A DNA stretch of 64,000 bases, taken from positions 1 to 64,000 of the forward strand of contig VCJN01003492.1 of the NCBI GenBank assembly GCA_006384855.1, given 5' to 3'. Of the stretch, positions 19,652-29,493 are shown one piece after another (the stretch's first letter is position 1; every line of letters starts with the position of its first letter). A program made the position numbers and the translations under genes. The notes under the pieces are model-generated. The model worked only from the letters and a program-made list of their open reading frames with translations. It made no database searches and was not told the origin of the DNA. The stretch comes from Tetraselmis striata (taxonomy: Eukaryota > Chlorophyta > Chlorodendrophyceae > Chlorodendrales > Chlorodendraceae).

Positions 19652-20311
19652 ATCACATCCCAAGCCATTGATGATTATTCCAAGTTGCTTATATCATAAG
19701 AATTCTCCACTGTCCCGCTCGACGGTCGCCGCCGCCGGTGGTGCTGTGGCGATACGGACAGATATGTACAGGGGCAAGATGAGGGGGACTGTGCAGTTGA
19801 CCTCTGGCAGGTAGGCAGCTCCTAATTCGGAGTGTTCTTATTATTCCCGTGCTGGCACCCGTTTAACACTTGATGCCCTAGTAGCATATCAGAGGGGCGA
19901 AACCTCTGGTGGCATGAGGGGCTGGGTCGAGCTCGAGCCGCACTGGTAAAATCACCAGGGGAACGGAAGCAAGCACTCTGTCATCTGCACGCGCGCTGCA
20001 GGCACAGGCTGCACGCAGTCTGGACACCGGCTGTGCTGGCGTGCAAGTTATAATATCGATAACATATTACAAATTTCTGGCTGATGAAATGGACCTCCAC
20101 GCAAAACCCTGATACTTGTATGGTTATTCGGTATGGCGTGGGACTCCACATCAAAACTATTTTATAACACCACGCCTAAAACCCGTCCTAACATTGCGTT
20201 GCATTTCATGTAAATGCATCTCTGTCCCAGCTTCATGCACCATGCTCATCGCCCCTTCCGCCCCATAGCTTAGCGCAATGCCGATTAGATGTGTCCGTGA
20301 CCTTGTATGCG
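19652..20311. other. Intergenic, nothing recognised
   Basis: Mixed composition, short frames only. TTACA motifs near 20066 would read as the TGTAA poly(A) signal for the minus-strand gene ending at 20356. Confidence 0.4.
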
Positions 20312-20366
20312 GGCTATATAAATCTAGGAGGCTGCTAGGAGAATGCTATATAAATCTAGGAGGCTG
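20312..20366. repeat. Direct repeat at the 3' end of the TauE/SafE gene
   Basis: GCTATATAAATCTAGGAGGCTG occurs twice, about 31 bp apart (about 20313-20334 and 20345-20366). The stop codon of the minus-strand gene lies in the right copy, so the left copy is a duplicated 3' end. TATATAAA looks like a TATA box but is probably coincidental. Confidence 0.6.
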
Positions 20367-21786
20367 ACGTTGTGGCAGCGGTGGAGGCCAGCAGGCAGGC
20401 GCCACACAGCAAGATGAGCACCAGCAAGGCTGCCCGGAATAGCTGCCGTCGAGCTGCCAGCGCATCGTGGCAGCGCAGGCCCAAAGCCGCACCCGCGACG
20501 GCCGCGGCGGCAACGGCCACAAACAGCGGCCAGACAGCAGCAGCGGGGCTCGGATGGGCGGCCAGTGCGGCGATGCGAATGACGCAGCAGACGGCTCCGA
20601 TGCAGACCGCGGTGGCGCGCACCTGCCGGGGCGTCATCGAGGGGTCGTTTGCCAGCAGCATGATGATGGGCGGCCCCCACATGCCGATCAGACCCCCCAG
20701 CAGGCCGGACGCGGCGCCAGCCGCAAGCACGCGCCCCCAGCCCTTCCAGCCCAGACGCGCGCCGTCGGCCGCGGTCGCCGTCGCCGTCGTCGATAGCGAA
20801 TCCTCCAGGCACATGTGGACAGCCTCGTCCGCGCCGCTCCGATCACCCTGATCGCCACCGCAGGGGTCCCCATCTTGGACAGTGGCGCCAGTTGCAAATG
20901 TTCCAGAGGGTGTGAGTGGGCCCGATGGTGGTGCCGCCTGCGCAACGCCGCCGATGCTTCGGCGACCTACTGTGCCGATGAGAGAGAGCTCTGTCGCCGC
21001 CTCCTCGTCCGCCGGTTCGTCGTCTGTCGCAGCATGTCGGCTGTTCCCCGGCTGTGCCTCTTCCAGGCTGCTGCGACACAGGGACGCAAGCCGGGAAAGC
21101 TGGGTGATGGCGTATGCTGCGAGGAGGAGGCCCAGCGCGAGGCGGAGCGCCGGTAGCTCCAGCTGTAGGCGGTCGCCCAGCAGCGTGCCGGCCACCACCG
21201 GCGGGAGCACCCCGGCGAGGGTGCGCCGGCAGGCCCAGGCGCGCGGGTTGGCCGCCAGAATGCATGTCGCCAGCAGGAAGGTCTGGCACACAGTGATGCC
21301 TGTCTTCCAGTGCTCCCACGAGGCCAGCCGCGGCGGCAGGCCGGCGTGTGGGCCGGCCAGCAGGACCGCCTGCGCGGCGGCGAGCATAACAATGGCGGAG
21401 CCGAAGCCCAGCGCGGCCTCCAGAGCGGCGCCCAGGAAGGCCGGCAGCACCGGTAGCAGCCACAGAAGGGGGGGCCATCCCCATGACTCTGCGCCCTCAT
21501 CAGGCATTCCGCTGGGAAGGCGGCGAATTGTGGATACGCGGCCGCGGTATGGGTAGCGACTAGTTGCAGTGCCAGTCTGTATGTAGTTGAAACACAGCGC
21601 CGTCGCAACGATGCCTGCGCGCGGAGCGATGATGCGCCGTGAAACCCATCTCCCCCGTTGGTCGTCCCATGTTATGGGGTTGGTTGCATGGGTTGAAGGA
21701 TCATGAAAGATGGGCGTCCTATCGTCAGCAACGTTTATTATCGACTGTGGAGACATCGTCCCTACAATGCAGGCGAATGTGAACAT
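20356..21786 (-). CDS. TauE/SafE-family membrane transporter (sulfite/organosulfur-anion exporter-like)
   Basis: A single-exon frame of 476 residues ending in TAG. It has two hydrophobic halves of about four membrane segments each, joined by a polar loop of about 110 residues. The second half opens with GLLGGLIGMWGPPIIMLL, the TauE/SafE signature (G..GG..G.GGPP); the first half has the paired AALGFGSAIVMLAAAQ. Bacterial and plant members export sulfite or other small anions; the substrate here is unknown. The first membrane segment starts near residue 100, and the preceding 93 residues are unlike the family, so Met94 (ATG at 21507-21505, MPDEGAESWGW) is a likelier start than the first ATG. 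The alga-specific Ser/Asp-rich loop may be regulatory. Confidence 0.82.
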   Translation of the reverse strand: MFTFACIVGTMSPQSIINVADDRTPIFHDPSTHATNPITWDDQRGRWVSRRIIAPRAGIVATALCFNYIQTGTATSRYPYRGRVSTIRRLPSGMPDEGAESWGWPPLLWLLPVLPAFLGAALEAALGFGSAIVMLAAAQAVLLAGPHAGLPPRLASWEHWKTGITVCQTFLLATCILAANPRAWACRRTLAGVLPPVVAGTLLGDRLQLELPALRLALGLLLAAYAITQLSRLASLCRSSLEEAQPGNSRHAATDDEPADEEAATELSLIGTVGRRSIGGVAQAAPPSGPLTPSGTFATGATVQDGDPCGGDQGDRSGADEAVHMCLEDSLSTTATATAADGARLGWKGWGRVLAAGAASGLLGGLIGMWGPPIIMLLANDPSMTPRQVRATAVCIGAVCCVIRIAALAAHPSPAAAVWPLFVAVAAAAVAGAALGLRCHDALAARRQLFRAALLVLILLCGACLLASTAATTSAS

Positions 21787-21795
21787 AGGCGGCGG

Positions 21796-21852
21796 TGGTT
21801 TTTTAACCCCGATCCCCGCCCCGGGACCGGACTGGCAGCACTGAAACTGTAG
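21796..21852 (-). mobile_element. LINE-2 tail remnant
   Basis: The stretch after the T run near 21801 (CCCGGGACCGGACTGGCAG.ACTGAAAC..GGGTTTCC) resembles the 3' end of the LINE copy starting at 22014 and the one ending near 15930. It is too short to define its ends. Confidence 0.4.
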
Positions 21853-22013
21853 GGTTTCCTTGGTAGGAACGACCTAGGCAACTCGGTTTTGGCAGCGCCG
21901 TCAGGGTTATGTGACGACCCTGCCGGCCCGGTCCGCCTGGACCGGCCGGCGCCGGTCCGGCGGTGCCCTTTAGCCGAGTATAAAGGGCGGCCGCGGACCG
22001 GGAGCGCCTTCAG

Positions 22014-22892
22014 TTTTTTTTTTTTTTTTTTTTTTCGCCCCCGGGACAGGACTGGCACCAGTGAAACCCTTGCAGCGTCTCTACGACGGCCGTTTAGGCA
22101 GCAATCCAGTTACGGAAAGCCCTGGGTAGGCGACGCTCCGTTATAGTCATCAAGCAAATTGCCGAAGCATTTCGCAAGACTAATTGGAGGCCAGTGACGG
22201 AATTTCCAACACTGTTGGATCACCGTCTAAAACACTGCCATCAAAATACCCGGCACTGACCACGAAAGGTCCGCCCTACCCGTTTGGGCGTCGGCCCATT
22301 CGAGTAATGCGAGTCGGGGCAAGCCCTAACCCGCGGAGCAAAGCATTTCGGGAGTGCGATACATGTGCAACAAAAAAGGCAATGTGAGGGAGGGCCCGAC
22401 GCCATAGCTGGAAAAATTTCCCATTCCCAGTAAAATCCAGGGCGCCGTGAAGGGAGGGGGGGACCCCGCCCAAAATAAAGGCAGTTAAGTCCTCAGGTGT
22501 TGACGCACTAACCTGACTACTAATAAAATCCCTGAACTCCGGAACTAACAACCCAAAATTATGACGGTGATACCCCCACCGCGGGCACTCCACCAACATA
22601 TGTTCGATAGTCTCAGATTCACCTCCGCCACATGCAGGGCAGTGTTCAAGGAACCGCTCAGGCATGGCATGAATCCGGGCCAATCGGCGGGCAGTGGGAA
22701 ATACTCGGGTGCGTAATTGTATCATAATGTGCAACCCGGCCACAACCCCCGCGGGGACACCCACACCGTACTGTGGCAACGGGTTTGACGCATAGGACGC
22801 CTGGACATATATACCCCAGGTGTTATTGCGTGCTAACGATACCGACGATTCGTAACGCGCCCACACCGATGCCTTTACTAGTTTAGCGGCAT
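22014..22892 (-). mobile_element. LINE family 2 copy, 5'-truncated, with poly(A) tail
   Basis: A T run at 22014-22035 is the poly(A) tail of a minus-strand LINE. The 3' UTR (22036-22275) matches the relic at 14880-15930. A frame ending at 22276 encodes the ORF2 C-terminus with the zf-RVT zinc finger (CPACGGGESETIEHMLVECPRW pattern: C-C-H-C), a known LINE feature. The 9-bp motif CGCCTTCAG occurs at 22005-22013 and 22893-22901, a candidate target duplication that would place the 5' truncation at 22892; the frame further right (to 23004) does not look LINE-like, in agreement. Confidence 0.68.
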
Positions 22893-23004
22893 CGCCTTCA
22901 GTTGTTCCCCTACCTCTTGGGTTGAGCGGAGGAAAAGGAGAGCCGCGTCCGAAATCTCCTGGAATACGAGACAATCGATACCGGTTAAAATACGGTTTTA
23001 TCAC

Positions 23005-23300
23005 GGATTTTTAGGCGTCCGCCCTCCGTCCTCCGTCCTCCGTCCTCCGTCCTCGTGTGCTGCGTCTTCGTGAATGAACCGTCATACGTTCGATCTGTGC
23101 TCGTTTGATTTCTAGGCACTCCTACCACAGTCCGTAAAAATCCTGCGACTAAGACGGATCTATCGTGAATTATACCGGAAACATACTGCAAAAATCACGA
23201 ATGTCCGTCCTCCGTCCTCCCTCATACGCGCTTCGCATATGAACCGTCATACACTCGGTGTTCGGTCGTTTGATTTCACGGTACAGGTACGAGCACGGTA
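23005..23300. repeat. CTCCGTC microsatellite and diverged direct repeat
   Basis: 23023-23054 is a run of CTCCGTC units. A related shorter run lies at 23203-23222. Both are followed by a similar about 70-bp stretch (GAACCGTCATAC..TCG...CGTTTGATTTC), so the block is duplicated about 175 bp apart with divergence. Confidence 0.55.
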
Positions 23301-24033
23301 AGGTTCTGAATGGATGCGCGTGTATTCTAGCCCAGGCACGCCATATATTCGTCTGAAACGCCAAAATAACGCGGCACCGCAGCGCGTTTTTACTGCTGAA
23401 TCAGCAAGCGAGACTGGCCCTCTATATTTATACAGCGACTATATATCTGCGGTGGTCCGAGGATATGCTGTAACATGATGCTGTAAAAAGGGGTCGCCGC
23501 GGTGCGGGGGCAGTCCGCCGACCCGGGGCCCGGCGTCCGTCGACGGACGGGCGACGGTCGAACGACGGCCTCCGGTGTCCGGTGCCGGTACAGGCGGCGG
23601 GCGTGGCGATTCGCGCCGTGCCCGCCCCGTAGACCTGACGACCGGCCCGACCTGCGCGGCCTCGTGCGGGATGCGGGCCCCCTGTGGGCGGCTTGTACTG
23701 TATTGCTGATCTTGTAGTGCTGCTTTTTTTTTTTGGGGGGGTAATACAACTTTTAGCGGTGGGTTGGGTACCGGCCTTTTTGTAATGCACACCAGTAGTC
23801 AGCGGCCCGCTTTTACGCGGCTTGCAGATTTAATCTGTTTTACAAAATAATACGTCTCTTTTGAAAAATAAATTACTGACAAATCTAACGCTAAAAGCAT
23901 TATTACCCGGAAACAACAGTATTATTACAAGATCAACACTGCAAGCCGGCTAAAAGCGGCCCGCATCCCGCACCACGCTCAACCCAAGAGGTAGGGGCAC
24001 CTCCACAGATCCCCGGCGCGAAGCGCCGCTTAG
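23301..24033. repeat. Inverted repeat upstream of the DIRS-like gag; rest unassigned
   Basis: The segment 23811-23837 (GCCCGCTTTTACGCGGCTTG) recurs inverted at 23938-23963 with few mismatches, enclosing an AT-rich loop of 100 bp. It could be the terminal or internal complementary region of the retroelement that follows. T and G runs lie at 23726-23743. No gene is recognised between 23301 and 24033. Confidence 0.4.
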
Positions 24034-24148
24034 TTGGAAGGCAACCGACTATATTGTCTTCTACGATTGGTACATTTTCGTTTCATCTTCAACTCCGAAT
24101 TCAAATCTCTTCTGCGTTATGTCGTGTGTGTGATCCCGGCACTCACCA

Positions 24149-25205
24149 TGGCTCGCTTCGCGGGTCCGTCTTGGGCGTGGCTCCTTGTCTCGCTCGTGGT
24201 GTTGTCGCCGTGCTTTCTCGTCCCTGTTTTAGCGGTGGACAGGTTTGAACTCGTTTGGAACGAGTTACTTGAGTCTCGCAAAGCTCTTCGTGAGCAACTC
24301 GTTACGCGCGAAAATCAGCTCACTGTCCTAGGTGGTGATACTCCACCTGCTATCGAGGTACATGAGTCCCCCCCTCTCGTCGCCGCTAGATAGATAGTAG
24401 CTGATACCTCTCGATAGCAGCTCTACTCCGTATCGAATGTGAGATTTCAGAGCTTAGGCAGGCGGTCGCGTCGTCGAGCGGTCCGTCCACTTCAGCTTCA
24501 GCTTCGAAACGCGTCGCGGAAGGGGACGCCGACTACGATCGCAAGGGCAAGAGGCAAGCTCAACCCCCGGCTGCGGAAGTGCCGTCTCGCACCATCAACG
24601 CACCCGAGGATGGCTGGCTCGACAAAGATGGCAAGGTTCACCGCCGCCATACCGCTGATGCGCGTATTCTTCAACGCGACCTAGACGATATCTTCAAGAT
24701 CCAGGACCTTTTGGCACCGGCGGAGGAGCCTCTGCGTGACCTGGTGGAGGACGGCACGGATCTTCATGCTTCCCCTCCGGCTTCGTCTGCAGAGCTGTTC
24801 AAGGCGATAACCGCGGCTCTGGCGTTGTGTACCACTGTGGCTCTTCGGATGAACAAGCGTGGCAAGAAGCTTCATGTGGAGCACGAGTACGGCGCGGAAG
24901 TTGCCAGGGAGTTTGATGCAGTGGACCCGCTCGGCGAGAAGGGCTCGGCGGACAACAGGGAGCTGAAGAAGGCGATTGAGAAGGTCAAGGCCAAGAAACC
25001 TTCGTCTTCTTCTTCGCGCGCGAAGCCAGCTTCCTCTTCCCCTAAGCCTGAGTCGTCTCGCCGTAGTGGGAGCGACAACCGGAGGGAGGGCGGCCGTCGT
25101 GAGGAGAGGACTCCACCTTGTCGGTCTTCTGCTGCGGACATCACATCTTCCCGCTGCCAGAGGAAGGGTCACTTCAGTAGGGACTGCCCGAGTGCACGTC
25201 GCTGA
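24149..25205 (+). pseudogene. Gag-like protein of a DIRS-type retroelement
   Basis: The first part (24149-24393) has a hydrophobic head and a coiled-coil-like stretch, and ends in a stop. The frame resumes near 24420 (IECEISELRQAV, then a Ser-rich linker) and runs to 25205 in a different frame, so a frameshift or a lost intron separates them. Residues near the end are basic and Ser/Arg-rich with one CCHC knuckle-like motif, RCQRKGHFSRDC, whose first cysteine pair is reduced to one Cys. Downstream RT sequence places it in a DIRS-like element. Confidence 0.55.
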
Positions 25206-25764
25206 AGCTGTGGAGTATGCAATCCTCCTGGCCTGGCCAGTGATGGTGTTTCGTGTAGCTGCAGTTCGGCCTCCGGGCAACTGTTAGCCCTCCTCCGGGA
25301 GCTGAGCTCATGCTTTTGTCGTGGCAGCTCTGATTCCCCTCAGGGGGAATCACCTGTTTGGTGGTAAACCTCTGAGATATACCTCGTGTGTAATACATAT
25401 GATGGCCCCATGCTATCCTGTGCTGCCCCTAGCAGTTACCTTTGCAACTTTTCATAAGTTGGCTGGTGATTTCATATGTCTGAAAAGCAGCACACCATGT
25501 GTGTCGGTTCATATCTCCCGATGTGACGAAGCGATATTCATTTGAAAATCCTGTTATTTTCAGTTACAGACAATTTCGATTTCAAACTCCCTGTTTGATT
25601 CATGCAGCAATCATCCAAGCTGCTTGCTGACCACTATATGACGTTGTCTGTGGCGTTGGCATTTTGTGACAGTTTTAACGTCAGCTTATTTTGAGCTTCC
25701 TCATGAGCCGGCACTGGACGTCAAGTCTCCTGTGGATTCTGCCGGTGTAATCCGTAAAGGCTGG

Positions 25765-26285
25765 CAATTTTGGGAAATCATCACTGACTCAGTCAGAGAC
25801 AGTCACGTCAGAGATTGGGTCAGGCATGGCTACCGTATGAACTAGGCTGATGGACCGGCTCCATCCAGCCATCTACCAAATCATCCTTCTGCTCTTCAGC
25901 ACCCTGATTTTATTGATGGGCAGATCGCTCTGCTGTTGCCGCTGGGCCATATCAGAGAAGAATCTGTGCGTCCTGTGGTCCTGAATCCCTTGGGTGTGGT
26001 CCCTAAACCCCATGGTGGTCTCATGCTGATATGTGACCAGCGTCATGTCAACAAGCATTTGGTTTACACTCCTTTCAAAATGGAGTCGTTATCTAAGTTG
26101 TCAGACCTGGTAAATCCCGGTGACATGCTGACCAATATGGACATGACTCAAGGCTATTATCATGTCCGCCTCCATGACTCAGCTGCCCCTTACAGTGGGT
26201 TTGAGTGGAGAGGAAAATTCTATACTTGGCGGGTTATGTATTTTGGGCTATCTGATGCCCCCCGCCGTTTTTCTAAGGTAATAGG
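25765..26285 (+). pseudogene. DIRS-type reverse transcriptase fragment
   Basis: Recognisable RT blocks in order: VRDWVRHGYR, VVLNPLGVVPKPHGG, LICDQRHVNKHL, MDMTQGYYHVRLHD (first catalytic Asp), then FEWRGKFYTWRVMYFGLSDAPRRFSKVI. The F-x-W-x-G-K-x-Y...FGLS.AP..F.K wording is that of DIRS/tyrosine-recombinase retroelements rather than Ty3/Gypsy. An in-frame TAG lies near 25842. The domain stops abruptly at about 26285, before its YxDD motif, where LINE sequence begins. Confidence 0.7.
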
Positions 26286-28590
26286 AGGTCCGCCAAGGTT
26301 GCGTCCTCGGCCTCATCTAGTTCGCCGCCGTCGCTGCCCGAGTGTATGCTCGCATCGCCGTGGCTGCCCCTAGTCACTCAGTGTTGGCGGCCTTCTCTAA
26401 CGACGTCAACCTGGTCGGCACTGGTGACGGACTTGCGCTTGCTACGTGGGTGGCCCCGTCCGCTTTTGCCGCCGTTGGGTCTAGGCGTCACCATTCGCAA
26501 ACGACATGCGTATTGTCAGCTTGGCTCTTCGTCCCCGTTCGGCGCCCGTCCTTTTAGGCATTTGTTGCATGCTGTTGCAGCCTCCTCGTCCGGAATCAAG
26601 GTGCTTCGTGCCCCTACCTGTGGGCTCGGCCACTTTCGCCCGGGACCTGTTGGACAAAATGGTCGAAAATTTTCACCAATTCGGCTCCCAGCTCATCGGT
26701 CGGGCCGACCACTTCCAATCCCACACCGCTACTCGTTTGCTGCAAATTTGCGGCCGTCGTTTCGGCCACCACCTCCGCTCCACGCCTCGGGGCTTGGGTC
26801 GCTCTGAGGGGTATGGCGACACTATTACGTCCTTCCTTGAAGATGCAGACGCCGCAGCGTTCCCCCGGCGTTATGTTTCAACGCTCGCCGGCATATGGGG
26901 TGTTAACCCCGATTTCTTGGATACGCCCTCCATGCGCACGCAGCTGTCCCTCCCGGTCCAAATTGGGGGCCTCGGCATCGGCGATAATGTGGTTATCGCA
27001 GATGCCTCCCACATCGGTGCTGCCGCCCTTGTGGTTGGCCAAGCTGTGACTTTCCTCTATGCTCAACACGCCACTCTGAGCGACGCCGGCGCGTTCCTTT
27101 CCGACCCGTCAGGCGTATCCAAGCCTCAGAGCCTCTACCTTGTTGGGGCGTCCTCGATTCACCAAGCTTTGGCCAGCCGAGCGTCGGAGCCCGATGCCGG
27201 CGCCAACGTTTCGGCGCCGATGTGGGCTGTCGAGCTTCGCGCTGATCATACCCGTGTCGTTGACAAGTGGAGACGCGGTGCTCGAGGATCTAGCGGGGCC
27301 GTTGGCCTCTGCCCTAAAGTTGCTCCCCTCCAAGCGCTCTCACGTTACCCGTGCCGGCTCCTCGGCCGCTGGGGCTGAGCCGGCGTCTGCGATGCGCTCG
27401 GCGGCCGACCTCCAAGCTATCCCGCATTACTCGGACTTCCCCTTGCACTCCATGCGGAAAGTCCAGGAAACCCTGAGTCACCGCATTCACACGGTCCGCT
27501 TCGCAAAGCTTGCTGCGCAAATGCCTACAAGCGGCCCTGCCAGTAACCGCTTCCGGAGCCGCCTCTTACGCGCTGCGACAGCGTTCCTGGTGACCGATCC
27601 TCCAAGTAAGGGTCGCCTCGGTGAAGTCCGTGAGCGTTCCCCTGAGTACTACGATTCCATGTTCCGCGTTGCCGCTTGCCGCCCGTTTGGTCTTCCGGCG
27701 GCTCCTGTCCTCTCCGTTGGCGAGCCCTGTCCTTGTGCTTTTTGCTCCTTCTCGGTACAAGGTATGCATGCCCGTTTATTTTGAGGAAGTTGGCGTGGAA
27801 TTCACTCCTTCAGCTTGGGCGGTCGCGTACGCTGATCACGTGGCACGTTGCTCTGGGGGCGGGCGACTCCAATCACGCCGCACACGAGTGGGCGGCACAT
27901 GGCCTTTCCGAGGTTTGCCACGACGTGAAGTCCGCCCTGGGCGTGGGTGTCTAGATATCCTCACGGACCCGCCGTTGGTGCTTGTTTCTCTTCCGAAGGG
28001 CAGCGACGGCCGGCCGGCCGATGTTGGGCTTTTTGGGTAAGTTGGTATCCGCGGGAACACGGTTGCTGTCGATACCACCATTGCCCCTATCCTCGGCGTG
28101 TCAATCTCGGATCCAACGCCTGCAGTGCGGGCTGCAGAGCGCCGCAAAATCCAGAAGTATACGAGGGTGTCCGAAGCGCCGCCGGCATGCTTCGCTTTGG
28201 TCCTTTCGCCGTTTCCGAGTTCGGCTCGCTGGCCCGCACGCTGAGGCCTTCTTGGCGGAGCTCGCGAAAGCTAGCCACACAAACAGTGGCCAAAAAATCG
28301 GCCAGCTCTTGTATGTATGTGTTGCTATGACCCGGGTCATTGGCTGCAAGCGTCCTCGCCGCGGCTGATGGCCTACCCCGGGGCCGCGGTGGTCCCTTTG
28401 GTTCCTGGCAGTTTAGTTGGCGACTTCGTGGTTCCCTTGGCTCTCCCTTGGTTCTTGCGCTTGGCTCCCTGGCCTCCGGCTCGACCTTGGTTTCATGCTT
28501 ATGTCTCTCTTTTGCTGGCAACCTTTCATAGTTGCGATTAGTTATGTCTGTAGTGCGCATATGTTAAAGCCCTGATGTAAAAAGTTACAT
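26286..28590 (+). mobile_element. LINE-1 copy, 5'-truncated inside RT, decayed
   Basis: It starts within the RT domain at VRQGCVLGLI (TAG at 26318-26320), followed by FSNDVNLVG in the position of YADD. The frame 26506-27378 holds the RT thumb region with QLSLPVQIGGLGIGDN. Next come FRSRLLRA..., a cysteine pair near 27730 (CPCAFC), the ORF2 C-terminus (VLVSLPKGSDGRPAD..., FAVSEFGSLA, HAEAFLAELAKASHT) in shifting frames, and a 3' UTR ending CCCTGATGTAAAA near 28585. It is the long reference copy for the fragments at 15069-15839 and 61764-61855. I see no target duplication. The 5' end abuts DIRS RT sequence, so it inserted into or recombined with that element. Confidence 0.78.
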
Positions 28591-28745
28591 CATCTTGTCT
28601 AGTCCACGGTTAGTCGGCTAATTAAGGTATAAGTTAGTCCTATCCGTTGCTTAGTCCTAATTAACTCTCCAAGCTAACTAGCCAAGCCGACTAACTACCT
28701 AACTACCTAACTAACTGACTGGACTAGTTAGTTAGTTAGTCACTA
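28572..28745. repeat. Palindromic AT-rich block
   Basis: GATGTAA-AAAG-TTACATC forms a hairpin at the LINE end (about 28575-28592). After it, CTAACTA/TAGTTAG repeats (about 28670-28740) form a second inverted arrangement (ACTAACTA...TAGTTAGT). No protein is encoded. Confidence 0.5.
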
Positions 28746-29493
28746 GATGGCTTTTATCCCAGTTATCCACAACCCTGGTATCAACACGCATGCACACGCG
28801 CACGGTCTCAGTGAACCCGTAGCCGCGCATGGGCATGTGGATCAAATTCGCAAACCCATACTTATGTGGATGAGTGTAGCTTGGGCTTGCCGCCCACAGC
28901 ATCGGCCGCCTGCCCACCCACCTCGGTCACGCCCACATTGCAGGGATTTCCACGCATGTCTGCCATCTGCTTGCCGGCGTTAGCTAGTTTGCTAGTCGAG
29001 CCGGGTCGGATACCTGACTAGCGCGCGGCACCGGGTTTGTGAGTGGCGGCAGAGAACTGACACTTTCCGCACAGTGCACCAGCATATGAGCCCCCGCCAC
29101 ACAGCCGCCGCACCCGCTGCCGGATACTACGGGGCGACGGTTACGGCCGGGAAGCATTGATAATGTACTAGCTACAACATTGTGGGCCAGCTGTCATGTT
29201 CCCCCCCCCCCCCCCACATTCGGATTTGAGCCGCCAGATTTTGGTCCTCAAAAACCTGCTGACATGCATCAATTCTGACTGGCCTGATCGCAACATTATA
29301 CCTGTACTGTTCTGGTAGCGGTCCCTCCGCCGCCAAGCGCGCTGCTGCGAGGCCGGGAGGTGCCCCCTAGTCGAAGCCGTTGCAGGCCGTGCCCTGTTCG
29401 GGCAGGAGGTGGCAGACGTCAGTGGGCTCCTATCACCAAGATCCTGACTGCTATTGGGCGGCGTTGAACAAGCACGTGTGAGAGGCAGTCGGC
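28746..29493. other. Upstream region of the PrimPol gene
   Basis: No gene is recognised. A C run lies at about 29201-29215. The 60 bp before 29494 show no TATA box. Confidence 0.4.

Noticed and set aside
20312-20366. TATATAAA boxes as promoters of a plus-strand gene
   Set aside because: No plus-strand gene follows; the sequence is the duplicated 3' end of the minus-strand transporter gene.
23005-23060. Telomeric array
   Set aside because: The CTCCGTC unit does not match any known algal telomere repeat and the run is short and internal.
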